From JAXGTO01 sp040774885 (GTDB lineage: Bacteria; Actinomycetota; Coriobacteriia; Coriobacteriales; Eggerthellaceae), in the NCBI GenBank assembly GCA_040774885.1, contig JAXGTO010000024.1, positions 1 to 38,814 of the forward strand: a DNA stretch of 38,814 nucleotides, given 5' to 3'. The notes beneath the pieces were generated by a model. The model did no database searches. It saw only the letters and a list, made by a program, of their open reading frames with translations, and was not told the DNA's origin. Shown one piece after another: positions 1 through 9,563 of the stretch. How positions within the stretch are numbered: position 1 is the first letter of the stretch; each line of letters opens with the position of its first letter. The position numbers were made by a program, and so were the translations under genes.

Positions 1-581
1 AGCCATTGCGAGAACGTGACTGCATCGCCGTTGTTCGAGTCTCCTCAACGAAGGGGCTGGGGATAAACCCCAGCCATAGCTGGGGCTGATGCGAAGGGAC
101 TGCGATTCATCAGTCCTCAACGAAGGGGCTGGGGATAAACCCCAGCCATTAGCCCACCATGTCGGAGTCGCACGCCCAGTAGTCTCCTCAACGAAGGGGC
201 TGGGGATAAACCCCAGCCATACGCGATCAAGCCACCCATCTTCGTCTGTGCGCACCTGTCCTCAACGAAGGGGCTGGGGATAAACCCCAGCCATCATGAA
301 GAAATGGGTTCTTCGCTACGTGATAGGCGTTCCTCAACGAAGGGGCTGGGGATAAACCCCAGCCATGGTGAGCGCCTTGTCGACCTCGTGCGACTTTACG
401 TATCCTCAACGAAGGGGCTGGGGATAAACCCCAGCCATGTCATCGGCATGGGCATCGCGTTTGTTCGATGCCTGTCCTCAACGAAGGGGCTGGGGATAAA
501 CCCCAGCCATACCGTGGCCAACCCGCGCACCAGCTATGATGAGCATCCTCAACGAAGGGGCTGGGGATAAACCCCAGCCAT
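1..581 (-). CRISPR. CRISPR array, 36-bp repeats, 8 complete plus one partial
   Basis: Eight identical 36-bp repeats lie at 42-77, 114-149, 185-220, 259-294, 331-366, 403-438, 475-510 and 546-581. The last 6 bases of another occupy 1-6, so the array continues beyond the window. Spacers are 35-38 bp (7-41, 78-113, 150-184, 221-258, 295-330, 367-402, 439-474, 511-545). Each repeat contains an 8-bp perfect stem, GGCTGGGG/CCCCAGCC, around a 5-base loop. Read on the minus strand the hairpin comes first and the repeat ends in GTTGAGGA, which would suit an 8-nt crRNA 5' handle left by Cas6-type cleavage. That reading, the leader side and the direction of the cas genes all favour leftward transcription (inferred). 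The repeat next to the leader is intact. Confidence 0.97.
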
Positions 582-766
582 CGCCAATATAATATACCCA
601 TGAGGACCTGCGGTCTCAGTGAACCTCGCGAGGCCTAACTACAAAGATCATCGTTTCGCGGCAATTCCAGCGTCTTAAGATAAAAAAGCGGGTATCAACA
701 GGTCCGACATGTACGCGAAACCTCATACACAACAAATCTTTGACCGAGCGCTCGCAAAGCGTTGCG
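582..766 (-). promoter_or_regulatory. CRISPR leader between array and cas2
   Basis: This 185-bp non-coding stretch separates the last repeat from the cas2 stop codon. It holds an A/T block at 586-597 abutting the repeat. On the minus strand this block offers -10-like hexamers (TATATT at 596-591, TATTAT at 594-589), but I find no convincing -35 element. A perfect 10-bp palindrome, CCTCGCGAGG, lies at 624-633. Position and composition fit a leader that promotes array transcription and marks the spacer-integration end. The function is inferred from position. Confidence 0.65.
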
Positions 767-1066
767 TCAGAAGATTAAAGGCTGACCGGAAGAATCGTCC
801 CACCTTCTTCCCAACTGCTTTAAGCACCCAGTTTTTGCGGCAGAGAGAAGACCTAGATCAAATATCATTATCGAGTCTTCATTCTGCGATATTACCTTTT
901 CAAGCTGCACCACCAGTCTTCTCATTCTCACTGGCTTCATATCCGTAATATATACACTGTACTGCGCCCGGTAGCCATACGATTGCAAACATTTCGATAC
1001 CACAGCCCGTCTTTTATCCTCATGGATATCATATGCAACCACATAGCGTCGTACCGATTCATTCAT
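767..1066 (-). CDS. cas2: Cas2 integration-complex subunit
   Basis: A 99-aa protein of normal Cas2 length with a ferredoxin-like fold signature. The first strand ends in VVAYDIHEDKRR with the conserved Asp at residue 13, and a later strand reads SIMIFDLG. Cas2 dimers bridge two Cas1 dimers during spacer integration. The open frame extends upstream to 1153, but I place the start at 1066, because the ATG there overlaps the cas4-cas1 TGA as ATGA, the usual translational coupling, and gives a standard N-terminus. It is the last gene of the cas operon, next to the leader. Nothing is missing. Confidence 0.93.
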   Translation of the reverse strand: MNESVRRYVVAYDIHEDKRRAVVSKCLQSYGYRAQYSVYITDMKPVRMRRLVVQLEKVISQNEDSIMIFDLGLLSAAKTGCLKQLGRRWDDSSGQPLIF

Positions 1067-2649
1067 CGCGTCTTTATTCCACGATATGCTGGCTGTGAGC
1101 CGTCTATGACGCCTAGAATCTGTCTCGCCTGCAACTCCATGGCTCGTCGCCATGTCACTGAATAACCAAAAATAGGGTGTTTAAAAGAGGATTCCACTCT
1201 TCGCTCATATGCGGCTATCAACTTTTTTGCCACTCCTTCACGCATTCGAACGGCTCCTTCGATCTCCACGAAATCCGACGGTCCAATTTCACCATTGTTG
1301 ATGACGGTTTGCACGACCGAATCAGAAAGAGGGGCACGGAATTCCTCCATCAAATCGAGTGCAAGCGCAGGCTTGTTACGCTTGCTGCTGTGGATAAAGC
1401 CAGCATGCGGGTCAAGGCCACACGCTATTAAGGCGCGCGAAATATCTGCCAGTAAAAGCCCGTAAGAATAATTCAATAGTGCGCTTATTGAGTTTTGCGC
1501 TGGACGGCCCGTCCTTCCGCTCCAGCACCAAAAGTCCCGTTTATCCTCTTTCAGCAGATATGGCCAATGTCCGAAATAAATCGATGCCGCAGCACCCTCA
1601 AACCCAAGAATATCCTGCAACCGCTCTGCGTTTACAGCGTCTTTCTGCAAACCTCTTAGTTTCTTGATCACATCAGCTGGCGCCCCACTCCTTCGTAACT
1701 GAGTCGCCTGATTAGCGATTTTCGCAGTAATTATCTCTTGGGCAATATCTAGCCGACCATTATGAGAGGCAACGTGTTGATCGACTCGCTGCTGCCCATT
1801 AGGCCCATATGAAGAAACCGACCATCCCACAAGTCGACCCGAACCAGAACACCACATAGCAATCAAGTCGCGCCAAAGAAGCTCACGCAACAATGCACCC
1901 GAAGTATTGACATTACCGTGGACAATAAGAGCTTGCACTTGATTCAGCGGTACCTTCGCAAGCACTACTCCGTTCTTTTCAACTACCATCTGCTCCTTAC
2001 TGCACCGAGCATATGATCCTGGAGTTGCAAGATGAACAACACGACAATCTGGATTACTGACATGAATACTTCGTCGTACCTTTCCAAGCTTTCTTTCGTC
2101 TGGTAGGCAAATTGCAATATGCGAACAGGAGGAGCATCTTGGATCGTCTTCAAGGGGTAACGGCGCTGCCGCCGCCATTATTGTCTCCCTTGTGCGCGAG
2201 ACCGCATCGCGAGCGCATCGATAGTCATCTTCGCTTAAAGCAACATCCACATATTTATGGTGCGAGGTAAAAAATACTTGAAAAGCGGAGACCTCATGCC
2301 CCATCTCTCTGAGGCAAAGTCCTTCAAGTGCCAATTGAATTCTATTTGCGTAGGTCACGCATGGCTTGTTCTTGAAGGGCGTTGCCTTATATTCGACAAG
2401 CGACGAATTTGCTCCCATCTTGAGGCAATCAACTCTTCCAACCACCCCTAGCTCAACGCTGCCGATGTCCAACGAACGAATCTCCGCCTTGCTCGCCGTT
2501 GATGGGTCGTCAATGTTTCTGTGCGCATCAAACCCAACCTGCATCGCATATGAATCAGTCCGTTCTCCAACAGCCTCTAACCATGCCCGGCGAGGGCAAA
2601 ACGCCCATTGCGCCACCAAGCTGATAGGAATCGAGATATTGTCATCCAT
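1063..2649 (-). CDS. cas4-cas1: Cas4-Cas1 fusion, spacer acquisition nuclease/integrase
   Basis: A 528-aa fusion. Residues 1-185 form a Cas4 RecB-like nuclease with one Fe-S cysteine at C18 (AFCPRRAW) and three more at C172, C175 and C181. Candidate catalytic residues are H43, D74, and the E86-x-K88 pair, followed by QLALEG. Residues about 190-528 form Cas1 with the metal-binding triad E351 (GFEG), H420 (GFIHSS) and D432 (ALALDLMEEFR). Cas4 trims prespacers and selects PAM-bearing DNA; Cas1 integrates them. Cas4-Cas1 fusions are typical of subtype I-G and some relatives. It starts 16 bp after csb3 and its stop overlaps the cas2 start by 4 bp. All key residues are present, so acquisition is probably functional. 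Confidence 0.95.
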   Translation of the reverse strand: MDDNISIPISLVAQWAFCPRRAWLEAVGERTDSYAMQVGFDAHRNIDDPSTASKAEIRSLDIGSVELGVVGRVDCLKMGANSSLVEYKATPFKNKPCVTYANRIQLALEGLCLREMGHEVSAFQVFFTSHHKYVDVALSEDDYRCARDAVSRTRETIMAAAAPLPLEDDPRCSSCSHIAICLPDERKLGKVRRSIHVSNPDCRVVHLATPGSYARCSKEQMVVEKNGVVLAKVPLNQVQALIVHGNVNTSGALLRELLWRDLIAMWCSGSGRLVGWSVSSYGPNGQQRVDQHVASHNGRLDIAQEIITAKIANQATQLRRSGAPADVIKKLRGLQKDAVNAERLQDILGFEGAAASIYFGHWPYLLKEDKRDFWCWSGRTGRPAQNSISALLNYSYGLLLADISRALIACGLDPHAGFIHSSKRNKPALALDLMEEFRAPLSDSVVQTVINNGEIGPSDFVEIEGAVRMREGVAKKLIAAYERRVESSFKHPIFGYSVTWRRAMELQARQILGVIDGSQPAYRGIKTR

Positions 2650-2665
2650 AACAGCGCCTCACTAA

Positions 2666-3721
2666 CTACCCACTAGAATTAGCAAAAGATGAAAAAAACC
2701 CACTGGTAATCCAATGCTCGGTAACCTGACCGCAGGGTTGGTTATGTCGACAAAACACATACACGCCATCGCAACCATGCTGATTCAACCATTCGATACT
2801 TTTTTCTTGAGAAACCGAATGCGATACAGGCTTCGACAAGCAAAGTGACACTGCTTGCGACTCTTGCGCCATCCGAATCAAGCTAGTGCTTCGCAGCACA
2901 GCCCGAAAACGACCCGGCGTTACCGCCCGGCTAGAGAAAACGGGAAGATAGAACCACACAGTATTATTTGATCTTCCCGCACCAACGGTGTTCGAATAAA
3001 TATACCGCCCATCTGCACTTACGGGACGAGTAGGGAACGCGCTCAAAGCCCATAGCGCGCACCAAGCCTGAGCGTTGTCAGTGAGTCCAGGAGCACGTAG
3101 TCCAGCAGCTGTTCTGCTGGTATCGAGAGGTTTCTTCTTTGACTGCTGAAGCTCATCTTTGCACGCCGCGCCCGAAAGACCCTCACTAACTTGTCCACCA
3201 CTGCGGCCAGCCACATATCTGCCAACATCGTACAACCGCTTGACGAATTTTTCCGATCCTGTTGGGCAAACCATCTCCCATGGGCTTGCGCCGCGATCCA
3301 AATCCTCTTTTTTCATTGAATCATTCCAGTAGGCAGACTGCCCCAGCGAACCAATCAACCTCTGCGAGAGCAACTCTCGCAGGTCAATTTCATCGATTAT
3401 CTGCTGACGGTTGGCCAAGAATTGGGCTACATCTTGATTCTGGGGAATACGAGGATTCAAGTAAGCAGCACTCTTTCCCGCATTTTTCGACTTCATGGTA
3501 AGCCAGGGGAGTTCCTCGCCGTCGCCGCCTTTCAAATTTTTTTCAACATGCGATTTTACAAATTCGGCAGCCTCATCTCCGTCAACTCCTTGTATCTCTA
3601 AATGATCTTGGTCAAGCCACCTGATTCCAATGTTTCGTGATGACTGGTCTTCAACTATCAAAGCAATACCTAATCCGACAAGATGCGAAAAGGCCTCTTG
3701 AATATCGCCCTTAACGATCAT
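2666..3721 (-). CDS. csb3: Csb3-like (Cas8u-type) type I-G effector protein
   Basis: A 351-aa protein between cas3 and cas4-cas1. I recognise it mainly by context: Geobacter-type I-U/I-G loci carry Csb3 (GSU0052 family) next to cas3, and no Csx17-type large subunit occurs here. The sequence has no nuclease motif. It shows an N-terminal alpha/beta part, a middle segment with a conserved-looking AWCALWALSAFP stretch (near residue 220), and a C-terminal cysteine/histidine-rich patch near VFCRHNQPCG. It would be expected to act as the large subunit recognising PAM or scaffolding Cascade, by analogy with Cas8. It starts 6 bp after the cas3 stop, with a weak ribosome site. Family assignment is moderate; function is inferred. 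Confidence 0.68.
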   Translation of the reverse strand: MIVKGDIQEAFSHLVGLGIALIVEDQSSRNIGIRWLDQDHLEIQGVDGDEAAEFVKSHVEKNLKGGDGEELPWLTMKSKNAGKSAAYLNPRIPQNQDVAQFLANRQQIIDEIDLRELLSQRLIGSLGQSAYWNDSMKKEDLDRGASPWEMVCPTGSEKFVKRLYDVGRYVAGRSGGQVSEGLSGAACKDELQQSKKKPLDTSRTAAGLRAPGLTDNAQAWCALWALSAFPTRPVSADGRYIYSNTVGAGRSNNTVWFYLPVFSSRAVTPGRFRAVLRSTSLIRMAQESQAVSLCLSKPVSHSVSQEKSIEWLNQHGCDGVYVFCRHNQPCGQVTEHWITSGFFSSFANSSG

Positions 3722-3727
3722 AGCCGA

Positions 3728-6706
3728 TCACCGTCCCTCTGACGAAACTTGCGCATCCGCCCCGCGCAATAACGCCTCAAGGTATGCAACACCCCAATAC
3801 CCATACTCAAGATTGGTCGACTCTATTATCTCTTCCCATACTCCTTGATCGTATAACTCTATTGAAGCCTTCCGAATCGACTCCAATTCTCGAGGTTCAA
3901 AAAAAGACAAGGACGCACTAGCACTTAAATCGTTTGTTTTAGAAAGCAGTGAATCGCTTCCGTCATCAAATGTGCTTCGACCTCTACCATGACTTGTACC
4001 CACAAGCCTGGTAATCAACTCGCCCTCATCACTTGCGTTAAAGCGCGACCATGCAATAGCCGCAGATAGCTGCTCATGTCGCCAGCCCTCCAAACCGCAT
4101 TCTCTTCGAAAGACTTGCTGTCGCGCCCAAGAGCCATGACGGCTTTTTGCAAGCGGGGCCGCAATGGAACCCGATGCTTTTTCGCTAAGGCGAAAGAGCT
4201 GCTGCATGAGCACTGCGCGTTTTCCCTCGTCATGATTCTTTTCAGCAGAAAGCAATGCATCGGACACACTCTGTTCCAACCCCAAGGTAACCAAGATTGA
4301 TGAAATCCGTGCGGCAGCTTCTGCTTGGTGCTCATTAAGCAAAACCGGCTTTCTTTCAATTACCCCAGCTTCTTGTCTCCACCCAGAAGTCGATCTGCGC
4401 GATGGCGAATATACTAAAACGTAACCCTCATCCAGCGAGTCTCCTTCTTGAATGCAGGACAGCATCGCGCCATGCTCGCAGGTCTCAGTAATAATGGAAC
4501 TAAGCATTTTCGCTAAGAATTGCTGGTTGGTTGGATTGGAGCTTGCCCAACTGAGCAAGCTCTGAGTATCGCAAGCGGCTTCGCTCCCTTCGCTGCCGCC
4601 CAAAGAAATCAGGCAGGATTCTGCGACTTCATCAATCAGTTCTCTTGACAGATCCTTGGTTTTTGACTTTGGAATATAGATTGGAATTGGCATATCTGGA
4701 TACTCATGCCCAAGGTCCTGTTCATTCACGAGCTTAAGGTATATATCCTCTTTTCCAATAGCCGCACTTTCGTTCTTCCTGGCATCAGCAACACTCTCCC
4801 TCGCGATAATCACACCTCGAGCGAATAATGGGGCCTCCTCATCAATCACGTAGATATCACCAGGCTGAATATCCCAGCAACTCTTGGATTCCTTTCTAGA
4901 GAACCCACCCTTTGGCCAAGCAAAAGATTCCTCGTTATGCCGAATGCATATAAAATTACGGAGCTCCTCGGTATCGTCCACTGCATCAACGTATCTACTC
5001 ACGGCATCGCGAAAAGCGACAATGCCAACTGACACCATCTCCCGTGGATCGGGAGGCACCAATTCGATTAGACGAAGCATTCCATTGTCATCCAATACCC
5101 GCTTTCTTACGATGACGGAAATATCGGCATCCCCTCCAGGCAACTCATCTCGTAGCCAAAGATCGATATTTGATGCGCGTCCTGTTAACATCTTGGATTC
5201 CGGAGAAAGCTCTTCACTGGTATTGCACAAGTAATCCAAATCCCCGATTTCCAACCTTTGCCAGGCCACACGCCTGCAATCCTGTTGAGGCAGTGGATTC
5301 GAAGACGATAACGTGCAGCAGGGTGGCATTCCGTCCCCGCCACAGCCCTCCATCCACTTTCTAGCGCGTTCGATATCATCTTTTTCATACGGTCTGGAGG
5401 CCCCATTTGTGTCGATGACGCAAATGGGGCCTTCATCCCTCAATCCAAATCTATTAACACGACCGGCACGTTGCACTAGTGCCGAAGCTGAAGCTATTTC
5501 AGTCACCAAGCCTGAGAAATCAGGGTTTATACCCACTTCAATAGTTTGCGTTCCCACAACGTAGTGAACGACTTCGCACCCCACAGGGCTTAGAGCCCCG
5601 GTTTTTTCAATTTCACTTCTATCCCATGGGCGCATTCGACCCACAAGACATACCACCGAGTCTTTTCCGGCCATCTTCTCAAGTTTCTGCGATATCTCAA
5701 TGGCCGCTCGGGGAGTATTGACGACACAACCTATTGTTCCGCCAAGTTTATGCCACATTCCAAGACAAGCTTGGACTGCAGATTCTATCCCCGTTTCCGA
5801 AAAGAGAGAGTCTGTTGTTACTGTTCTAACGGGCTTCGGATTGCACATACGCCTTTTGAGGTCAACATCGATCTTATAATCGTCCTCCTCAATTGAAATG
5901 CTGACAGGAGCGCCACCGTCCGCGCCCTCCACAATTGGTGTCGCCGTAGCAACAACAACCTGTAGTGGATGAACGCCAATTGATTTATCGCCAAACTGCT
6001 CCAAACGCCGGACTTGCCTCGCCGTCATCACAAGCTGCCTATTTAAATGCGCCTCGTCTATTACGGCTACAGAATCATAGGCGAAGAGCCCGGCCTCAAC
6101 TGCACGCATGTTTTTGTTCAATCCATAGCCGCGAAACAAAAGTCGGCTCCCGAACATATCGGGTGTTATGCAAATGACCGCAGTTTGTGTAGGATTAATT
6201 CTCCAGTCGTGGTTCCTCCTCGAAACCATCTCGGCTCCACCGCGAATCTCTACTAATCCAAACCCTTCCTGTGCCTGCCTGGCCACAACTCCAGATCCTG
6301 CGCGAGCAATTAAACCACGGCGTATTTCCGAAACAACTCCTGGCGTATCCGCCAGTTCTTCCATTCGGCCTTTGAGCCACGCAGCATGCTCATATTGGGA
6401 GTCGACTAAAGCTCTCCGATTAACAGTCAGAATTAGCCGTCGAGGCATTCTGTTTAAAGGATCGTGTATCCCAAAATACCCGTTTAGAAATATGTGCACT
6501 TCAATAACGCAGGTCTTTCCTGCACCCGTAGGAGCGATTATCTCATCGGGCCACTCCCCGGTTTCCAGCGCTATTCTCAAAAGACGAAATTGCCATTGAT
6601 ACGGAGTTCGCCCTTCTTGACATCCCGGAACCCGGTATAACTCCCTATAGAAAAGAGCAAAAGACCGCAAGGCATCGCTGACGACCTCTTCCTGATAACC
6701 ATCCAT
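3728..6706 (-). CDS. cas3: Cas3 helicase-nuclease with C-terminal HD domain
   Basis: A 992-aa protein. SF2 helicase motifs are Walker A PTGAGKT (59-65), DEAH (217-220), motif III ATAT (253-256) and motif VI QRAGRVNR (412-419). The HD nuclease signature is at the C-terminus: H793 (NEHQ), H825-D826 (NHDEGK), H857, H877 (WRHEQ) and H906. This helicase-then-HD order is the I-G/I-U arrangement, the reverse of most Cas3 proteins. It would unwind and degrade invader DNA after Cascade recruitment. GGAGGA lies just before the ATG, supporting the start. It follows csb2 by 26 bp. All catalytic motifs look intact. Confidence 0.93.
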   Translation of the reverse strand: MDGYQEEVVSDALRSFALFYRELYRVPGCQEGRTPYQWQFRLLRIALETGEWPDEIIAPTGAGKTCVIEVHIFLNGYFGIHDPLNRMPRRLILTVNRRALVDSQYEHAAWLKGRMEELADTPGVVSEIRRGLIARAGSGVVARQAQEGFGLVEIRGGAEMVSRRNHDWRINPTQTAVICITPDMFGSRLLFRGYGLNKNMRAVEAGLFAYDSVAVIDEAHLNRQLVMTARQVRRLEQFGDKSIGVHPLQVVVATATPIVEGADGGAPVSISIEEDDYKIDVDLKRRMCNPKPVRTVTTDSLFSETGIESAVQACLGMWHKLGGTIGCVVNTPRAAIEISQKLEKMAGKDSVVCLVGRMRPWDRSEIEKTGALSPVGCEVVHYVVGTQTIEVGINPDFSGLVTEIASASALVQRAGRVNRFGLRDEGPICVIDTNGASRPYEKDDIERARKWMEGCGGDGMPPCCTLSSSNPLPQQDCRRVAWQRLEIGDLDYLCNTSEELSPESKMLTGRASNIDLWLRDELPGGDADISVIVRKRVLDDNGMLRLIELVPPDPREMVSVGIVAFRDAVSRYVDAVDDTEELRNFICIRHNEESFAWPKGGFSRKESKSCWDIQPGDIYVIDEEAPLFARGVIIARESVADARKNESAAIGKEDIYLKLVNEQDLGHEYPDMPIPIYIPKSKTKDLSRELIDEVAESCLISLGGSEGSEAACDTQSLLSWASSNPTNQQFLAKMLSSIITETCEHGAMLSCIQEGDSLDEGYVLVYSPSRRSTSGWRQEAGVIERKPVLLNEHQAEAAARISSILVTLGLEQSVSDALLSAEKNHDEGKRAVLMQQLFRLSEKASGSIAAPLAKSRHGSWARQQVFRRECGLEGWRHEQLSAAIAWSRFNASDEGELITRLVGTSHGRGRSTFDDGSDSLLSKTNDLSASASLSFFEPRELESIRKASIELYDQGVWEEIIESTNLEYGYWGVAYLEALLRGADAQVSSEGR

Positions 6707-6732
6707 GAGACTTCCTCCATTTACCCAATTTG

Positions 6733-8343
6733 CTACCTAGGCACTCCAGGGATATCTACGGGAACAAGCAAGCCACCACCCAAGTGTCGACTCTGGCCAA
6801 TCGCGGCAACATTCGAATCGCCCTCCAATTCGCCTAGCTGCACGAGGGCTGTGGCGGCGCTAAATAATGATCCTTTGTTCATATGATGCATATAATCCTG
6901 AGGATGCTGCATGTATAGCGGTCGAGCATCAACAATCTTTACGCCTTGGTCCAATACTCTTTCTTTAAGCTCGACCAGTCCCCTGTCGCCAGGCTCTCTT
7001 GGCCCAACCACATCCCTCCATACATACCCAATAGACACAAGGAAAGAATCTGATAAAGACCAGCCGCCCTTCGTGTCCGCACCCTTAATCGGTCGCGTAT
7101 CTGATAGATACACCGGCCGCGGCCTCCACCATCTCTGAAAACCCGGAGCTGGCGTTTTCCAGAAATGGGCGAGATCAACCTCTTGCCAATCAGCCACCTT
7201 AATGCCAGCGCTATCCTTCACGTAGATTTTCCGCAACTGTCCAATTGCACTTTCGACTTGGCTTCGCTCTATGATTTGAGCTTTTTTTGGCAGCATAATA
7301 AGCAGCGCTGTACCGTTTATCCCAATTGAATCATCAACATAGCCAGCATCATGCTCAGAAATGATGTGGATGGCGACACCATTTGCGGTCATCTTCGTAA
7401 TCGAGGCACCGCCCCTTCTCCCCTTAAGGATCAAAGGAATGCGGTTCCGGCAATTCTTAACGAGGGTTTCATGCACGGCAACAGCCCATCGGGTGTATTG
7501 GTCTTCTTTCGGATGCCACAATCCGTCTATCGTGCTCTCATCTTGCACATTAAGTAAATAGCCGCAGTCCCAAGGCGAATACGAAAATGCTTCTCCTGAA
7601 TCGCTGGAAACAAAACTGACCTTCTTCAAGCATTTCGAAACCCACCCATTCACCACTTCTGATTCATTGCTGACCTTGGGCTTCTTGTTAACGGCGTTTT
7701 GATTCCTCATGGTTTCTCGATATGCCGCCTCCAGCGAATCGGCGCGACCCTCTTGAGGAATTAAAAAAGTTGGACTATTTGCATCCTGTATAGAACGCAC
7801 ATCTGAACGCTCGAATAATAAAGCGGAAGGCCACTCAGCTTTCTCGCAAGTAATGCAAACAGAGGAGCAAGCCTCCCCTAAATAAGCAATCTCACCGCAG
7901 AGGGCGTAGAGACTGTGCTGAATGCGGTTATCTGGCAGCTCTTTCCACCACCACTCAATTGGTCCATCCAGCGCACTTCTCGAAATCGCGCTCTCTCCAA
8001 CAGGTAGTTCGCCATATGCCTTATGCTGCGAGTTGAACAGGCCTTTTTTGCGATAGGCAACAGATGAAATCGCTTCGCATACCGTACTTTGAGGCAGTCT
8101 AATTGCGTCAGGCGGATTTGCCTCAAACCATTTAATTGCAGCAGCATAATCATTCGGCAAGTTTAGTTTTGCATCTTCTTTGATTGCCGATCCCTCTTCA
8201 TCCCGGTACGCAGCTACCGAATACGCCGCCGAAATGAAGGCCGATTGCAACCGCTCAGGTCCAGGATATTTTTCAACAAATCCGTTTCCATCATGCCCCT
8301 GGTAATAGCCGAAAAGAAATTCAGCTGCAATTTTGAAGGGCAT
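6733..8343 (-). CDS. csb2: Csb2 (GSU0054 family), Cas5-Cas6 fusion
   Basis: A 536-aa protein of the Csb2 family known from type I-G/I-U, in which a Cas5-like N-terminal half is joined to a Cas6-like crRNA-processing half. The C-terminus carries GQSRHLGGGLLVP (about 516-528), the glycine-rich end typical of the family. Histidines in the C-terminal half (for example H519, and HPQDYMHHM near 485-495) are candidates for RNA cleavage; which one acts cannot be told from sequence alone. It should cut the repeat 3' of its hairpin and cap the 5' handle. It starts 2 bp after the csb1 stop, so the two are likely translationally coupled. There is no separate cas6 in the window, which fits this fused form. 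Confidence 0.9.
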   Translation of the reverse strand: MPFKIAAEFLFGYYQGHDGNGFVEKYPGPERLQSAFISAAYSVAAYRDEEGSAIKEDAKLNLPNDYAAAIKWFEANPPDAIRLPQSTVCEAISSVAYRKKGLFNSQHKAYGELPVGESAISRSALDGPIEWWWKELPDNRIQHSLYALCGEIAYLGEACSSVCITCEKAEWPSALLFERSDVRSIQDANSPTFLIPQEGRADSLEAAYRETMRNQNAVNKKPKVSNESEVVNGWVSKCLKKVSFVSSDSGEAFSYSPWDCGYLLNVQDESTIDGLWHPKEDQYTRWAVAVHETLVKNCRNRIPLILKGRRGGASITKMTANGVAIHIISEHDAGYVDDSIGINGTALLIMLPKKAQIIERSQVESAIGQLRKIYVKDSAGIKVADWQEVDLAHFWKTPAPGFQRWWRPRPVYLSDTRPIKGADTKGGWSLSDSFLVSIGYVWRDVVGPREPGDRGLVELKERVLDQGVKIVDARPLYMQHPQDYMHHMNKGSLFSAATALVQLGELEGDSNVAAIGQSRHLGGGLLVPVDIPGVPR

Positions 8344-8345
8344 CT

Positions 8346-9563
8346 CTACTCGCTTTCATCGGCACTTGCATTCTGAAGAATGCCCAAATCTCCATCCACC
8401 TCGAAGAAAGAGTCCTCGCTCCATCCGATTTGCGCGATTGCCTCTGCCTGCTCATAGGCCTCGACAAGTAAATCATCAGCTTCCTGCACGCTAAGGGCAG
8501 CGCATTCTTTTACATTGCCCATGCGTTCATCAAGTCGCATCCGCGGTGACTCTTTCTCAACCAAATGAGTGTTGGCCCGCAAATAAAGCTCACTGTCATT
8601 TCGCACCATCGCATCAATAGCCATAGCTGCAAGAAGAGCTCTGATCGCAGCATCGGCCTCTGGACCTTTACCAAAATGAAGACGTCTTAGTGTTGCGAAG
8701 CTTAAAACATATGAGCGAATAATTGATTGAGTAGCAACACCATCGAGTTGCTTTTCATCCACGGAGGGAGGAATCGCTCCAATCACTAAATTGCTAGCCT
8801 TAAAGGAATTCTGACCGAGCCCCTTTCGAATGCTCTTAGTCAATTCTTCGCCATCAGTTCTATCGAGAATACGATCTCGTTCTTCTTTTCCCAAACTGAA
8901 ACTTGCTGCAATCGGATCGCACCTAGCACCACTTCTGTATGTGACAACATCATTGCAATCGTCAGCGTCCTGATCAGCGAGCAAACCAATAATTTCACCG
9001 ACAATGCAGGATGGCATCTTTGCCTGATTAATCCCCCTAGTTGAGTCCCAGCCGCCCAAAAGCACAGTAATTGGACTGATTTCAAATAAGCCAAGAGCGT
9101 TGTTTTGCGAAGAATTCCGAGCAGCTAGGTATCTTCCGTTCTCCGTAATGGATTTTCCGTCCACCATCCCTAAGCGGATATGTCCATCAAAAGCGCGATG
9201 CGGCAACTCAAGGTCGGTCTCTTGATATAAAGCATTATCCCTGTCCCCATACGTAACGCGTATTCTCGGCATCTTCTTAAATACCGAATGGCCCGATTCG
9301 ATAGCTTGCTGAATCGCATCTTCTAAACGATTCGCCATAGAGGTTCTCGAATCGATGAGGACAGTCTTCATTGGGGCTCCCTCAATATAGCGAGTCTCAA
9401 AGACGTACGTTGCCCCCCGGCCATCCTTCAGAGCGTACTTTGCAGGGCTGATCATTGCATGAGGTCCAGCAGCGGGCATAAGCGTGCAAATCTCAGATAG
9501 AGCCGATGAACCACCTGGAACTACTGCATCGTTCAAATCACTCAATGTTAGCTTTTCCATCAT
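8346..9563 (-). CDS. csb1: Csb1 (GSU0053 family), Cas7-type backbone subunit
   Basis: A 405-aa protein of the Csb1/Cas7u family. The signature near residues 71-81 (DSRTSMANRLE) and the segment GGWDSTRGINQAKMPS (170-185) are family hallmarks. Several copies would coat the crRNA spacer to form the Cascade backbone. It is the first gene of the cas operon. Two ATG codons are adjacent (9563 and 9560); the AAAGGTG upstream sits at better spacing for the second, so the protein may be one residue shorter. No confident promoter is visible upstream. The gene is AT-rich like the rest of the cas block. Confidence 0.92.
   Translation of the reverse strand: MMEKLTLSDLNDAVVPGGSSALSEICTLMPAAGPHAMISPAKYALKDGRGATYVFETRYIEGAPMKTVLIDSRTSMANRLEDAIQQAIESGHSVFKKMPRIRVTYGDRDNALYQETDLELPHRAFDGHIRLGMVDGKSITENGRYLAARNSSQNNALGLFEISPITVLLGGWDSTRGINQAKMPSCIVGEIIGLLADQDADDCNDVVTYRSGARCDPIAASFSLGKEERDRILDRTDGEELTKSIRKGLGQNSFKASNLVIGAIPPSVDEKQLDGVATQSIIRSYVLSFATLRRLHFGKGPEADAAIRALLAAMAIDAMVRNDSELYLRANTHLVEKESPRMRLDERMGNVKECAALSVQEADDLLVEAYEQAEAIAQIGWSEDSFFEVDGDLGILQNASADESE

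Noticed and set aside
140..144. The idea that repeats are read rightwards on the plus strand
   Set aside because: The leader and cas genes lie on the right and point left, and the minus-strand repeat has the hairpin followed by an 8-nt handle-like end.
89..570. Short open frames with repeated SSTKGLGINPSH peptides
   Set aside because: They are translations of the CRISPR repeats, with spacer-derived residues between them.
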